This document shows positions 52,438-61,330 of a stretch of DNA of 64,000 bases, piece after piece. Every line of letters starts with the position of its first letter. The first letter of the stretch is position 1. The notes beneath the pieces are model-generated. The model made no database searches. It had not been told where the DNA came from and saw nothing but the letters and a program-made list of their open reading frames with translations. The DNA lies in contig CM063502.1 in NCBI GenBank assembly GCA_032207245.1, positions 47,941,404 to 48,005,403 on the forward strand, given 5' to 3'. The translations under genes were made by a program, and so were the position numbers. Source of the stretch: Pardosa pseudoannulata (lineage: Eukaryota > Arthropoda > Arachnida > Araneae > Lycosidae).

Positions 52438-54329
52438 CTTTAATTAATTACATATTTGCAGTAGCAAATTAAAGGAAAGGGGGTTGCAACAGGGATCATA
52501 TTCAGTTGGCAGGGGAAAAAAGGCACTTGTTGACATGACATCATACCAGTCTAGATTAAGTTATTACAATGCACTTTTTGCAATTTCAAATTTTACTGTT
52601 TATGTATATTATAATGTGGACTGACAATATAAAATAAAACATAAGGATTTATACTGTTAAGTTGGTAATCCCATAAAAACAAAGATTGTAATAAACAAAT
52701 GAAAACATGTCATATTTGCAATAAACAGATATAGAAAATAAATTGTAATACATCATCAAATGACTTAGGTATTAATACTATTATAAAAATGTGCAATAAT
52801 ATGTGTGAGAGGAAAAGGAAATATAAAAAGTACTTTTACATAATTCCATATTAAAAAAAAATTACTTTTATATATAAAAAAGCAGTTTTAGAGACTTTTT
52901 TTCCCACACTGGAAAAAAAAAAAAGGTTTAAAGCCCTTTCAAGCACTGCACAAACTCTATTTTAACCTCTGATGAGGACTGCTGAATTAATTTCAAGATA
53001 CAAGTTGAAAGAGAAGATCCTACTCCCCATGAAAAATTTTAAGCTATGCCGATGCATATTTGAGACCATTTTACACAACCATAAGACTAACATGGTCCTA
53101 ATTCACAGAGTAATAAAACATACTGAAAATTGTTTCAAATGAATTCATGAAATAGAATAGAATTACCCTTGGTAAACTTGGAAGCTCAAATACATCTGTA
53201 AGACGCAAATAAAACCAATATTGTTCATGATGACAATAATAAAAAGATACTAAGTTATGTCCATGGCTAACACCAAGACCATTATCAAGACCACATTTGC
53301 TTATTAAAAGAGCTTGAATTTCAGATGATATAGTAGGGTAAGTCCAAGTCCATAAAATATCATTATTTGAGTCTTTTTCTAGAACAAAAAAGAAAAATAA
53401 ATAGTGAATTATTAATCACTAATTAAATAAAGATAGTATTCATATACTAGCTTACAATCATCATACATATAATATAAACAACTCATTTTACAAGAAAATT
53501 AAAAACTGTTTATAGAAACACAAATGAATTACTTTTTTATGTGAAAATAAACATATTCTGTAACTAAACTGTTGCATTATTTACAATAGTTAATATGTAA
53601 GTTAATTTCTTAGTATACTAACAATGCTTTCAGTACAATTTTAGAATCAATTATATGCTTACCATATGAATTATTAAAAGAAAGGAAATAATACTTTTAA
53701 TCTCACCAAAGAATGAAACAAGTCTGATTTATAACACTGATTAACCAACGTGAATTTGTTTATTATGAGAGTGTAATTACATCCTTTCAAATATTAAAAT
53801 ATAGTTGGAGAGATTAATTGACGGCTGTATTCAGTTCAGTAAAATGAATAAAAATGTCATGTCCATCTATTGAAGTAACTCTCTGGGATAAACTGAAAAA
53901 TATTGGCTTTATGTAATTTTTTTTTTTTTTTTTTTTTTTTACCAGGAATATGAAAAACTATCACGCGGAATTTCACGTGATCACCTGGATCACTTGGAAT
54001 TAAATTTTATGAAGAGTACATATAACCGAGTAATTTTTAATTTACAACCTGAATTTGAAATGATAAAAAAGATATAATATGAATATAAGACAATTCAATT
54101 ACTTGATATCATACTAATTAAACGTAAAGTTAAACAATCAATGCAGCTAAAAGTATTAATGAACATAATTTAAACAATTAAATTAGATCCTATACAGGCA
54201 ATATGTACAAGTTATATTTTTCGCATTTAATAATTACTGTTTAATAAAATAGATGCTAAATTTTCCTAACAGATTCGTACCTATAATACCGACAGACAGG
54301 AGATCAGAGACATAAGATAATTTATCCAT
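34447..54329 (-). CDS. DENND10: DENN domain-containing protein 10 (DENND10/FAM45), 7 coding exons, 359 aa
   Basis: DENND10 is a small DENN-fold protein linked to Rab27 activation, late endosome and multivesicular body homeostasis, and the Commander complex (family knowledge). Coding exons in transcript order: 54281-54329, 53167-53378, 50944-51172, 49313-49424, 46750-46958, 45056-45150, 34447-34620. Lengths 49+212+229+112+209+95+174 give 1080 nt, i.e. 359 codons plus stop; human has 357. Every junction has GT donor and AG acceptor on the minus strand and the phases agree. Blocks shared with human: [90 protein letters not shown]. The last intron (34621-45055) is over 10 kb and full of repeats. 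No frameshift or stop was found. The Met at 54329 aligns with the family start. Confidence 0.95.
34947..35014. repeat. (TA)n microsatellite
   Basis: 68 bases in the last DENND10 intron. Confidence 0.95.
35761..35802. repeat. (GTAT)n-(TA)n microsatellite
   Basis: It abuts the left end of the 35808 TIR element. Confidence 0.9.
35808..36728. mobile_element. TIR DNA transposon with TA flanks, 921 bp
   Basis: Left end TA|ccgtatatttccacatataag, right end (as reverse complement) cagtatatttcctaatataag: about 22 of 26 bases match. The left part continues ttttggggctttttaaagac, a phrase I know from widespread non-autonomous elements of this end type. Superfamily uncertain (Tc1/mariner-pogo by the TA flank). 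No ORF above 80 codons. It lies in the last DENND10 intron. Confidence 0.6.
36761..36828. repeat. (GTAT)n-(TA)n-(CA)n microsatellite
   Basis: It lies just outside the right end of the TIR element, mirroring the tract at its left end. Confidence 0.9.
37576..37674. repeat. Palindromic (TA)n(TG)n ... (CA)n(TA)n hairpin
   Basis: TA and TG tracts are followed by atgtgtaaatatatatatat and then the complementary CA and TA tracts, so the 99 bases fold on themselves. Confidence 0.9.
37959..38010 (+). mobile_element. hAT-like terminal fragment
   Basis: cagggtgtctacagagtttt and tcaatttcaagactttct resemble the start of a widespread hAT element end. The partner end was not found. Confidence 0.35.
40820..40875 (+). 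promoter_or_regulatory. Promoter-like cluster (E-box, CCAAT, CRE-like)
   Basis: aatcacgtgac, gattggttg and gtgatgtcatcg lie within 55 bases, about 150-200 bases before the ATG of the exon-like block at 41027. Motif matches only. Confidence 0.3.
41027..41161 (+). pseudogene. Exon-like block of an arthropod-type uncharacterised protein, frameshifted at an A-run
   Basis: From an ATG at 41027 the frame encodes [18 protein letters not shown]; after a run of eight A (41109-41116) the sense continues one frame over as [16 protein letters not shown] up to a good donor CAACG|gtatgt at 41161/41162. The pattern LPGF-KG..D.LPKI ... (D)F.(G/S)AEIRG(I/V)KT is one I associate from memory with N-termini of repeated arthropod proteins that go on to SWIM/YqaJ-like domains; no later exon is visible here. 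It is either a pseudogene fragment or a one-base homopolymer error. Just upstream, 40825-40870 holds CACGTG, an inverted CCAAT (attgg) and a CRE-like tgatgtcatc, as a promoter would. Confidence 0.4.
42082..42146 (+). mobile_element. SINE 3' tail fragment
   Basis: gccattagccttcgtgttgc, aaaaagtagatcgtagcg and cttcaaaaccaaac match the family tail closely; the head is absent. It lies inside DENND10 intron 6, antisense to the gene. Confidence 0.65.
43016..43026. promoter_or_regulatory. Perfect CRE palindrome TGACGTCA
   Basis: gatgacgtcac, in a short CpG-richer patch (42985-43045) inside DENND10 intron 6. The setting resembles the motif cluster near 40850. It could belong to an old transposon promoter or be chance. 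Confidence 0.25.
43880..44250. repeat. Intronic direct duplication, copy 1
   Basis: It shares with 45355-45712 long near-identical stretches: gaataaattaactcattatt, cacatttttctaatgca, aaaaataaacattagaaatt, agatcaaaatcagaga and tgtttcactgacataatt. Copy 2 starts about 1.48 kb away. Confidence 0.75.
45056..45150 (-). CDS. DENND10: DENND10 coding exon 6 (residues 271-302)
   Basis: It encodes [20 protein letters not shown] and [11 protein letters not shown], aligning with the family's KLHKEMGQLIVQSAE region. The acceptor is catttctag, the donor ATTAAG|gtaaat. It is flanked by a directly duplicated intronic block (about 43880-44250 and 45355-45712). Confidence 0.9.
45355..45712. repeat. Intronic direct duplication, copy 2
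   Basis: Second copy of the 43880-44250 block. DENND10 exon 6 lies between the two, but no second exon 6 is present at the expected offset. Confidence 0.75.
46750..46958 (-). CDS. DENND10: DENND10 coding exon 5 (residues 201-270, first base of codon 271)
   Basis: It encodes [19 protein letters not shown], then [15 protein letters not shown] and ELYDLFVNL, the best conserved part against human (LPALVWHRQDW, YDVFVNL). The acceptor is aattttag; a second AG two bases on would break frame. The donor is GCTAAAG|gtcagt. Confidence 0.95.
48137..48230 (+). mobile_element. pogo/Tigger-like terminal fragment
   Basis: TA|cagtcaaaccctgttataac, then aaacttaaaagagacc and gctgaatatgagcc, match the typical end of Tigger-type elements. 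No opposite end was found. It lies in DENND10 intron 4. Confidence 0.45.
48667..48700. repeat. Poly(A), 34 bases
   Basis: A run in DENND10 intron 4. Confidence 0.9.
49313..49424 (-). CDS. DENND10: DENND10 coding exon 4 (residues 164-200, two bases of codon 201)
   Basis: It encodes [20 protein letters not shown] followed by [12 protein letters not shown], the central DENN core. The acceptor is ttttttcag, the donor GTAAG|gtaagt is near consensus, and codon 201 (Arg) is split 2+1. Confidence 0.95.
50944..51172 (-). CDS. DENND10: DENND10 coding exon 3 (residues 88-163, first base of codon 164)
   Basis: It encodes the strongly conserved [17 protein letters not shown] segment and the helix with [15 protein letters not shown] that matches the family's YIAVLTKGIC. 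The acceptor is aatgctgcag; the donor is GCAAAGG|gtgatt. Open sequence continuing past the donor is intron read-through. Confidence 0.95.
52381..52437. repeat. (TA)n microsatellite
   Basis: 57 bases in DENND10 intron 2. Confidence 0.95.
53167..53378 (-). CDS. DENND10: DENND10 coding exon 2 (residues 17-87)
   Basis: It carries the N-terminal part of the DENN fold (upstream-DENN, longin-like): LWTWTYP, then the [11 protein letters not shown] strand corresponding to the family's YRRTWFYI segment. The acceptor is ttgttctag; the donor follows CCAAGG (Pro-Arg) as gtaatt, in phase 0. Confidence 0.94.
53917..53940. repeat. Poly(T), 24 bases
   Basis: In DENND10 intron 1. Followed by a short CpG-bearing segment with ttcacgtgatcacctgg, perhaps a minus-strand retroposon tail. 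Confidence 0.85.
54281..54329 (-). CDS. DENND10: DENND10 coding exon 1 (residues 1-16, first base of codon 17)
   Basis: It encodes the start Met through SVGII, then leaves G, joined to AA of exon 2 to make Glu17 of the IEKD motif. The donor is ATTATAG|gtacga. The ATG is immediately preceded by ttttgacag, so the exon may begin exactly at the start codon, with the 5' UTR in a separate upstream exon. Confidence 0.92.
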
Positions 54330-54575
54330 CTGTCAAAACAAATTCAAAACTAAAAACACGAAGATAAATTTTAGTGTTGCCAAAACCCTACAGATGACTG
54401 AAAAATTTTAAAAGATGTATATTAAAATATTTTTGTTCTATGTATTTAATGATATTTATAAGAGTCTCTAAAGAGTATTAGACTCATTTTCTCTTTTTAA
54501 AATGTTTCTTTTCCCAACAATGAAAGTAAATCTACAGTAATTTTATCAGATGGCGAGAAAAAGCAGTGATTAAGT

Positions 54576-54576
<1 letters not shown>

Positions 54577-54671
<95 letters not shown>

Positions 54672-54714
54672 GTGTGTGTGTGTGTGTGTGTGTGTATACA
54701 CACACACACTCTCT
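54577..54714. repeat. Compound (CT)n-(TA)n-(TG)n-(CA)n microsatellite
   Basis: Four simple tracts in a row just upstream of DENND10 coding exon 1, in the proposed 5'-UTR intron. Confidence 0.95.
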
Positions 54715-55143
54715 TGATTCCAGTGACTAGGGACTTAATTCTCTCATCTTGAAGGGAATCAGCATCATGTATTTATTTCGTAATTTTGATATTGCCCCAA
54801 TCCCCGATGTTTCTTAGTGGATCTATGTTCACATCCAAACAAGTATGAATGTAGAACGTAGGATAACAGTTCCCACTCCTCTTCCCACCATTTTTTTTAA
54901 TAGATATAGAAGTAAACATGCTTTAAATAATTCTAAAACTGCGGTAAACAGATATGACGATATTTAATGATTATAAAAAGTATAAAATAAAGAACAATAA
55001 AGAGTCTTCTATTCTATTCTATTCTATGGTGTGGAAATTACTTTTATTAATATTTTGTCTCTCTCCATGACAATAGTCCACTCCTCTCAGGTTGATAACA
55101 CTGTCGTATGAAGACTACACATAGAAAAGGGGAGAGGGTGGAT

Positions 55144-55457
55144 CAAGGCCGTAGGCAGGGGAAGGGATTTCGGGGACTGGTCCACCCCCGAAACTTTGAA
55201 AGATCATTTAGTAGATAGACAATGTCCCACGTTTGTGTGTGTATGTGCTATCTGCCTAGCTGTTCAGGAACATGGACAGTTATTTTCTTAAAAAACCGCT
55301 CAGACCATTAAAGTTTTGCTGGGCAGCTGGCCGGAAATACAGCACTGTATTCCTGAAATACAGTGCTTTCCTTTTCATCAATTGAAGTATCATTCACAAA
55401 TAAAAATGTCTTTCTCCCTTGGTCCCCCTCCGAAAATAATTTCTGTCTACGGCCCTG
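55144..55457. mobile_element. hAT-type MITE with perfect 8-bp target duplication, 314 bp
   Basis: Left end caaggccgtaggcaggg, right end ctgtctacggccctg; the inverted repeats match 12 of 14. Both sides carry gggtggat (55136-55143 and 55458-55465), the 8-bp duplication diagnostic of hAT transposition. Non-coding interior. Confidence 0.8.
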
Positions 55458-55465
55458 GGGTGGAT

Positions 55466-58392
55466 GATAAGAGATTAAGAGTAAAATAGCTCTCTTTACC
55501 CTGTGTATTGATGAAATCGTTTTTAACTCCTTTGGACACCAATCCTCCTCCCCGTTTTTTATATGAAATTAGAAAATCGATTTTTATTTCCAAAATATTT
55601 CAGAAGTGTCTAAAATACGTAAAGTTAATTCAGAGTTTCGTACTTTTAAATATGAATAGACATGAAACTATTTTTTACAGTAGTTAATATTTTAGAATAA
55701 ATTATATTGGTTCGATAAATGTTTTCATTTGAAAGAGCAAGACATTAAATTTTCTGTGTAATCCTGATTATAAAGTATAACCATATTATAGGATTATACT
55801 TCCTAACCAGCATGCAAAATATAATTGTTGAGAAGTCCAGTGAAGTTATTTGTTTACTATTCATGTAAGGGAATTCATGTGGGAGGATTTTCTTAGAGGA
55901 ATTTAGGACTCCAATTATTCACGTCAAGTTTAGGGACCCTTGCAGAGAAGGTATAGATCACGGAATGGCAGCATAACGGTCAAGCTCGCACAGAGATGTA
56001 ACCATGAGTTATGGGAGCAGGGGCTAAAAAGGAATGCCAGCTTGCACAAAAGGGGCTACTTTAATGAGCCCACCTCCACTCCCGAAGGGCATGCAGATGT
56101 GGGAAAATTTCCCGTAAACAAGCGATTGGAAAGGAATAAAAAAGGGGCGTTGGAACCGAGGTGAGGAGTTTGGAAACGAAGTTAAGGAGAGGAGTTGAAG
56201 TTGGGATTCGAGAGAAGTGGGACAAGAATCCACCAGCACCAACTCGTCCCGTGCGCCCGGACCGACTACGTGTGAGGAAAGCCCCTACCTGCTCCCCTGT
56301 GCCTGTAATAGAGGTAAAGATAAAATAATATTTACAGTCACTTAGGCCTCTATTAATGATTTAAGCTTGTAATTAAATAATTAGTTCATTATAAAGAGAA
56401 TTGTAGTAATTATGCTGTAAATATAAGACATAAATAATTGATGATTATGATATATGATAACCAAGGATCAACTTGTAAAAGAATGTACATAATAAATATC
56501 TGAATCTCAGTATAAAATGTTATATTTTTACTGTGTTTCCCCCTTGTAACCGAACACTGGTGTATAGGTTTTAAGTACATTACAACATCCTTATACAATT
56601 ATATCTGTACTGAATATATGTTACTTTGACACAGGTTCCAATTGTTCCCTACGTTTTTATTTGTAGTCGCATAACCCATCATAACATTTGGCCCTTATAC
56701 TACCGAAGGTTCTCACGCAATTTCTCTATATTAGAACATTACAATTTTCATATAGGAGCTTTTCATACAATTTCTGTTTTAAGCACTGTTTTAAAATATT
56801 TTTTACTTTTTAGAGCATTTTTATCACTGTTTTTTGTTAAATAAAAGCGATTTTAAAATAAATACTTTATATTTAATTTATTTTCCACTTTTTTAGTCTC
56901 AAATTTTGTAATTAATTTTCATCCGTAATTTTTTCAACTTATATTAAATCAATTGTCAGACATTTGAAATTTTACACATTTATTTTTTAAGTACAGACTT
57001 CGCATAAAAAATTAAATTTTAAAATTAGTAAAGCTTTACTATTACTATTCATTGGCTTAACAGTCCATTAAGGACTCGAGCCTGCCCCAGGATAGGTTTT
57101 TCATTTCTCACGATGCTGAGCCCTGGATTTCGAATTCTTTATCTTTAATTTCTTTAAATCATCCTCTCTATCCTCAAATCATCTTCTCCTTAGTTTAACT
57201 TCCAAACCAGTAATCACAGTCCTTTTTTCCATTTCCAGGTCTTTTCGTGAAACCAGCCGGGCAAAACCTTCATTTGGTTTTCTTAACAAGGGGATTTTTC
57301 AAGGTGGGGTTGTTAGCCCACGCCCAAATTCCAACATGGAGGACCAAGTCACCATATTTATACACCTCCTGGAGACAGGGGTTCCGAGTTATACTCCCGG
57401 ACCCTGGGTGGCTGAGATACAATGGAGTCCCCACTTTCCGTACCCACTCAAACGAGCGAGCCCCTGAGGGTTTGGTTTGGAGTGCTACGGTCTACTTTTT
57501 GCAACACGAGCCGAGCCCCTGAGGGATAGTAAAGCTCTAATATACAAAATTAAATTATTCATTATCACGCAGAAAAACAAGAAAAATAACCAATTTAGTA
57601 CCATTTAACCTTTTGGAGAAGGTTGGTTGATGTTTCGACCAAGAATCGAAAATGTCAAAAGTACGGGATTGGTTGAAACATGCATCAAGGACCAATTCCC
57701 CCCCCCCACACACACTGTCCACTATTCAGCTGTAATACGTGGTGAGTCAGAAATATCCTTTTCAATCATTTTTACCATCAGTCCTGTAAGGTTTGTTTTC
57801 AACCTAGACTCAAAATATTCTTTGTTTCTTCCTTCTGCTTATTATTGTATAAAGTGGGAATATAAAATAAGTTATTTACAAGGGGTAAAGACTCAATCAA
57901 AGACTCCCGTTTTTATGTATGGGAATATGAAGAAACATCCCACCGGAAAAAGATTAATTAAAGTCCATGAGGAAAATCACAAATATACCAAAAATGTTAA
58001 AACATTCCTAAAAATATAACAGAAACTGTAGAATTGTACAAGAGTATAAAAAATTTATATATGTATTCTTTTCTGAATCAGGAGTCACGTTATTAATTTT
58101 ATCTAAATTACTTTGGAATTTTGAGTCTTTAGTTAGGCTGCTTGCAAACAGGAGAGGATACTAGTTTAAAATCTCTGCAATTGAGATTTCAAGTACTCTG
58201 AAAGCTTTTTGCATTTACCAAACTATTTTTTCCTCCAATCTATTTTTTTATGATTGAATATTGTATTGTCACCGGAAATGAACCTGACTGAAAAATTTCA
58301 GATCTCTAGTTAGTCAGGAAAGTAGTTAAAAATTGATTGCAAAATTCAACTGACACAAGTGAAGTTAAATAAAAGCGACTAAAATGAACTTA
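55466..58392. other. Proposed DENND10 5' intron or upstream DNA with unassigned TE fragments
   Basis: Two GC-rich blocks, 55860-56330 and 57055-57470, contrast with the AT-rich spacers and look like retroelement pieces. The second includes cctcctggagacaggggttc and accctgggtggctgaga and is the target of the 41-bp SINE insertion. A 130-codon open frame at 57627-58019 has no recognisable similarity. Confidence 0.5.
57471..57511 (-). mobile_element. 5'-truncated SINE with perfect 14-bp target duplication
   Basis: Only the last 41 bases of the SINE are present (reverse complement: cgtgttgcaaaaagtagacc ... ccaaaccaaa). Both sides carry cgagcccctgaggg (57457-57470 and 57512-57525). The insert is nearly identical to the 20204 copy tail, so it is recent. 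Confidence 0.85.
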
Positions 58393-58415
58393 CCTAAATC
58401 AATTTTGTGACACTG
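58393..58415 (-). other. Candidate DENND10 non-coding first exon with strong donor
   Basis: On the minus strand GATTTAG|gtaagttc is the best donor-like sequence upstream of DENND10. A TCAGT initiator motif, common at arthropod start sites, reads at 58415-58411, and CpGs cluster just upstream around 58560-58620, unusual here. Joined to the AG right before the ATG at 54329, it would make a 4-kb 5'-UTR intron. Inference only. Confidence 0.35.
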
Positions 58416-59057
58416 ACTTCGTTTAGTGATACGAAGCCCTCTTTTCAAAATTAAAAACTATGGAATCTATAATTTGGGCTTTACTGAAATACCATGAATA
58501 GTTTACAAAAACCTTAAAGAGAATCATGTTATTTTACAACTTATATCAAAGCACTGTTTTCGCATCGTTGCTCGTAGCATACAACGTTTTTCAATCACTC
58601 ACAGTTTGTGTATAGCCGTGCAATGATTTGGTATATTTCGGCTAAACTGTTAATGATTTGGCCCGGCAACAGTCTGGAAATCTTAAAATACTATGAAATA
58701 TGTAACATGCTTGTTTGAAATAATGTCAGATAATTTTCATACCGTAATATTATTTACGTTCAAATTGTGGAGTTTTTAAATTTATTAGTAATTAACTGTA
58801 AAAGGGTTGTCTGACAGCTTTTCGGTCTCATCAATTTCGGTAGCACTATTCATATAATTTTACACTGATGTTGGTGCAACTGTTAAACTATGTTAAGTAT
58901 TATTATCAGCAATTCCAGACAATCGTTTAAATCAGTTGCGGAATGAAATGTGGGAAATAGGAAAAAAAATGACTATCGAGAAGCGATTAAATTCTTTATA
59001 AATGAAGGTTTAAAGACGACAGACATTCATTCACGGATCGTAAATGTGTGTGATGCC

Positions 59058-59490
59058 TGCGGGCCGTAGCCAGGATTTAATTTCTGGATGATGGTTGGTG
59101 GTTGGGTGGGGGCTTAAACTTGATTGACTGATGCCATCTTCCCCTCCCCAGTATTTAACCACTTTTTTACCATAAAATTTAGTAAAAAATTATATAAAAT
59201 TTAATGATTGCATTAAAAGTTACATATATTATATCATCTAAAAATTCGTACATGATCTTGAGTAATATATTTTGGCAAATGTATGGCATAATTTGGAGCA
59301 AAATTATTAAAATTATAAAAATAGATAGAAATTTAAAAAAATTAAATTTTGATTAAGTATGCAGTCGAAAAAAGTATGTTTGAAAATTCACTTTTATTTC
59401 AATATAAAAATGTAATGCAATAAACTCCGAATTTTTTTTTTTTTTGGGGGGGGGGGGCTTGACGAAGCTTCTCTACTCTGGCTTCAGCCG
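59058..59490. mobile_element. hAT-like MITE nested in the mariner pseudogene, 433 bp
   Basis: Left end gggccgtagccagg and right end ctctggcttcagccg are diverged inverted repeats (10 of 13) of the 55144 element type. Flanks gtgatgcc (59050-59057) and gtgatgac (59491-59498) share 7 of 8, and the mariner reading frame resumes across them. The interior includes a T14G12 run near 59431-59457. Confidence 0.65.
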
Positions 59491-59815
59491 GTGATGACTC
59501 TTGTTTTTCAATATCCAGTGTGATGAAATGGGTGGACGAGTTTTATGTAGTAAAGAAAGCGTGCAAGTTTATTCATGTGAGAAAAAGTATAAGTACATCA
59601 AAAATTAGCAGAAAAGAGTCCGATAGGATTTTTGAAGATCAGTGTACATCGGAGGGGAAAAGTGCTAACACAGGAAGGATATCAAAAGAATGTATTAGTT
59701 ACATTTTGCAGGAGGAATTGCACTCAAAAAAGCTTTGCGTTAGATGGGATCAACTAATGCTCGCTACAAATCAGACTCATTTACCCGACATTTACCAAGC
59801 AATACTCAGAGCGTT

Positions 59816-60064
59816 TTAACCCCTTCGCTACCAACTTCTCGTGTACGCGACGCAGCGATTTCATTCTTATCAGTCCAGCGTCGCCTCCAAGCTATGATCT
59901 TCGGTTGATATTGAGAGACTAGTGTTGCATATGGGTAATAGGAGATCTGAATGTTTTATTTTAATTTTTAAATGCTAGATTTATTGACTAGATGACGTAA
60001 ACGGCAACGGTTTTCACAACGGTCGACTCGTATAGCATATACGTGCTGGTCTTCAAGGGGTTGA
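59816..60064. mobile_element. piggyBac-type MITE copy 2, inserted in the mariner pseudogene
   Basis: The ends are TTAAccccttcgc and ttcaaggggTTGA (one TTAA mutated). It is clearly homologous to 22683-22938 and interrupts the mariner reading frame at 59816, so it landed after the mariner. Confidence 0.75.
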
Positions 60065-61079
60065 TTTAAAGCAAGAGTGAATTTCGCTATTGATATGTGA
60101 CAGCAGAGGAAAAATGGATTCATTACTACACATCAAAATCAAAACACGAGTCCATACAATAGTCAGAATCCAGTTCTTTAGCTCCGAAAGTCTAACTAGT
60201 TCTCGTATTGCAAAAGAATTCATTATAGTGTTCTTAATCAAACCCAAAATCTTCTGCTCCGAAGAAGGTGAAAACAGTGTCATCAACGAGAAAAGCCATA
60301 TCGTTGTTTTGGAATGTGAAAGAAATTCTATTGATCAATCATCTAGAAGAACGTAAAACAGTAACTGAAGTTACCTATGCTAACTTTCTAGCGAAACTGG
60401 AAGCAAAAGCTTATGAAAATAAACCCGAGTTATAAAAAAAAAATCATCTTCCTCCAGGACAATGTACTTGCCCATAAAAGTGTTTGGCAATAGGGAAATA
60501 GAGAGATTTGCACTATAAATGTGGGTGTTTACACAAAAGACTAGAACGTTCTCCCTGTTTACCAGATTTGGTTCCCTCAGTCTGACCTTTCTTTTTAAAA
60601 CTCAAAATCTTTTTTGTTAGTTAGCATTTTCAGCCCAATCTTGAAGCTATTTCGGCTTTAGATGGGTATTTTTGCGCACTTTAGGCAGAACACTACATAT
60701 GATAGTAAATGAAGTTTTAAGACCACTGTAATAAATGTACTATCATTAAAAGAGATTATGGTGAAAAATAAAGGTGTTTAAAAGCATACATTCTGCGAAA
60801 CATGTCTCGTAAATTTTAAAACATTTAAATTTTCTCAATCAAAACATGACTGATATCTTTAAAAATCTGGGAATAACTTTAACGTTACATTTCCAAAAAT
60901 ATTGAAATTTCACCAATAAAAAGCATTTTACAGTATACTAAAAATTATTCCTTTCATATAAATAATCTTTTTAATTTTTAGAAACAGAAGAAAAATATGA
61001 GTCGATCAATGGTTTTCAAAAGATATAAAAAAGATTGCTCTAGAATCTTTCTTCAGATGCAATGCCACTGTTTATATGA

Positions 61080-61330
61080 ACATCAAAAACTACTAAATTG
61101 TCTCAACATTATCCATTTGAAGAGTGACTTCAGAAAGAACATTTTCGACTTCTAGACGCCTGAAAGCGTATTTGCGAAACATAATGTCTAGTTCTAGACT
61201 TTCTGAATTTGCATTGTTGAACATCTATCGAGAAATCGATGCAAAAGTTCTATCTGTTCCCAAGATAATGGTTGCAAAGCAGAGTTATCATGTATTATGA
61301 TGACAGGATATGAAAGTAAATTGATTCTAT
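61080..61330 (+). pseudogene. hAT transposase C-terminal dimerisation domain remnant
   Basis: From 61124 the frame reads VTSERTFSTSRRLKAYLRNI, then SRLSEFALLNIYREI, the hallmark of the hAT C-terminal domain (SxERxFSxxRRxKxxLRxxMxxxRLxxLxLLxIxRE). A stop lies just upstream in frame, and I cannot find the N-terminal part. Confidence 0.7.

Larger units (their letters stand above)
58925..60771 (+). pseudogene. mariner-family transposase pseudogene, broken by two MITEs
   Basis: Pieces in order: REAIKFFINEGLKTTDIHSR (58977 on, HTH domain); after the hAT-like insert, GDDSCFSISSVMKWVDEF (59490 on) and CISYILQEELHSKKLCVRWD (about 59691); after the piggyBac-type insert, FWNVKEILLINHLEERKTVT and TYANFLAKLE, then IFLQDNVLAHKSVW with the second catalytic Asp, a decayed SPCLPDLVPS, and C-terminal IKRDYGEK with a stop at 60769-60771. 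This is the mariner layout (HTH, FWD-KGIL, QDNAxxH, YSPDLAPSD, KGDYxE). Stops and frameshifts show it is dead; the third catalytic Asp region is altered. Confidence 0.8.

Noticed and set aside
57247..57522. 91-codon open frame
   Set aside because: Its end translates the 41-bp SINE tail and its start lies in a GC-rich repeat-like block.
57627..58019. 130-codon open frame
   Set aside because: Long for this composition but with no recognisable domain, codon bias or splice context; left unannotated as a gene.
59520..59819. 99-codon open frame as an independent gene
   Set aside because: It is the middle piece of the mariner pseudogene, its reported start codon is GTG, and its end is set by the MITE insertion.
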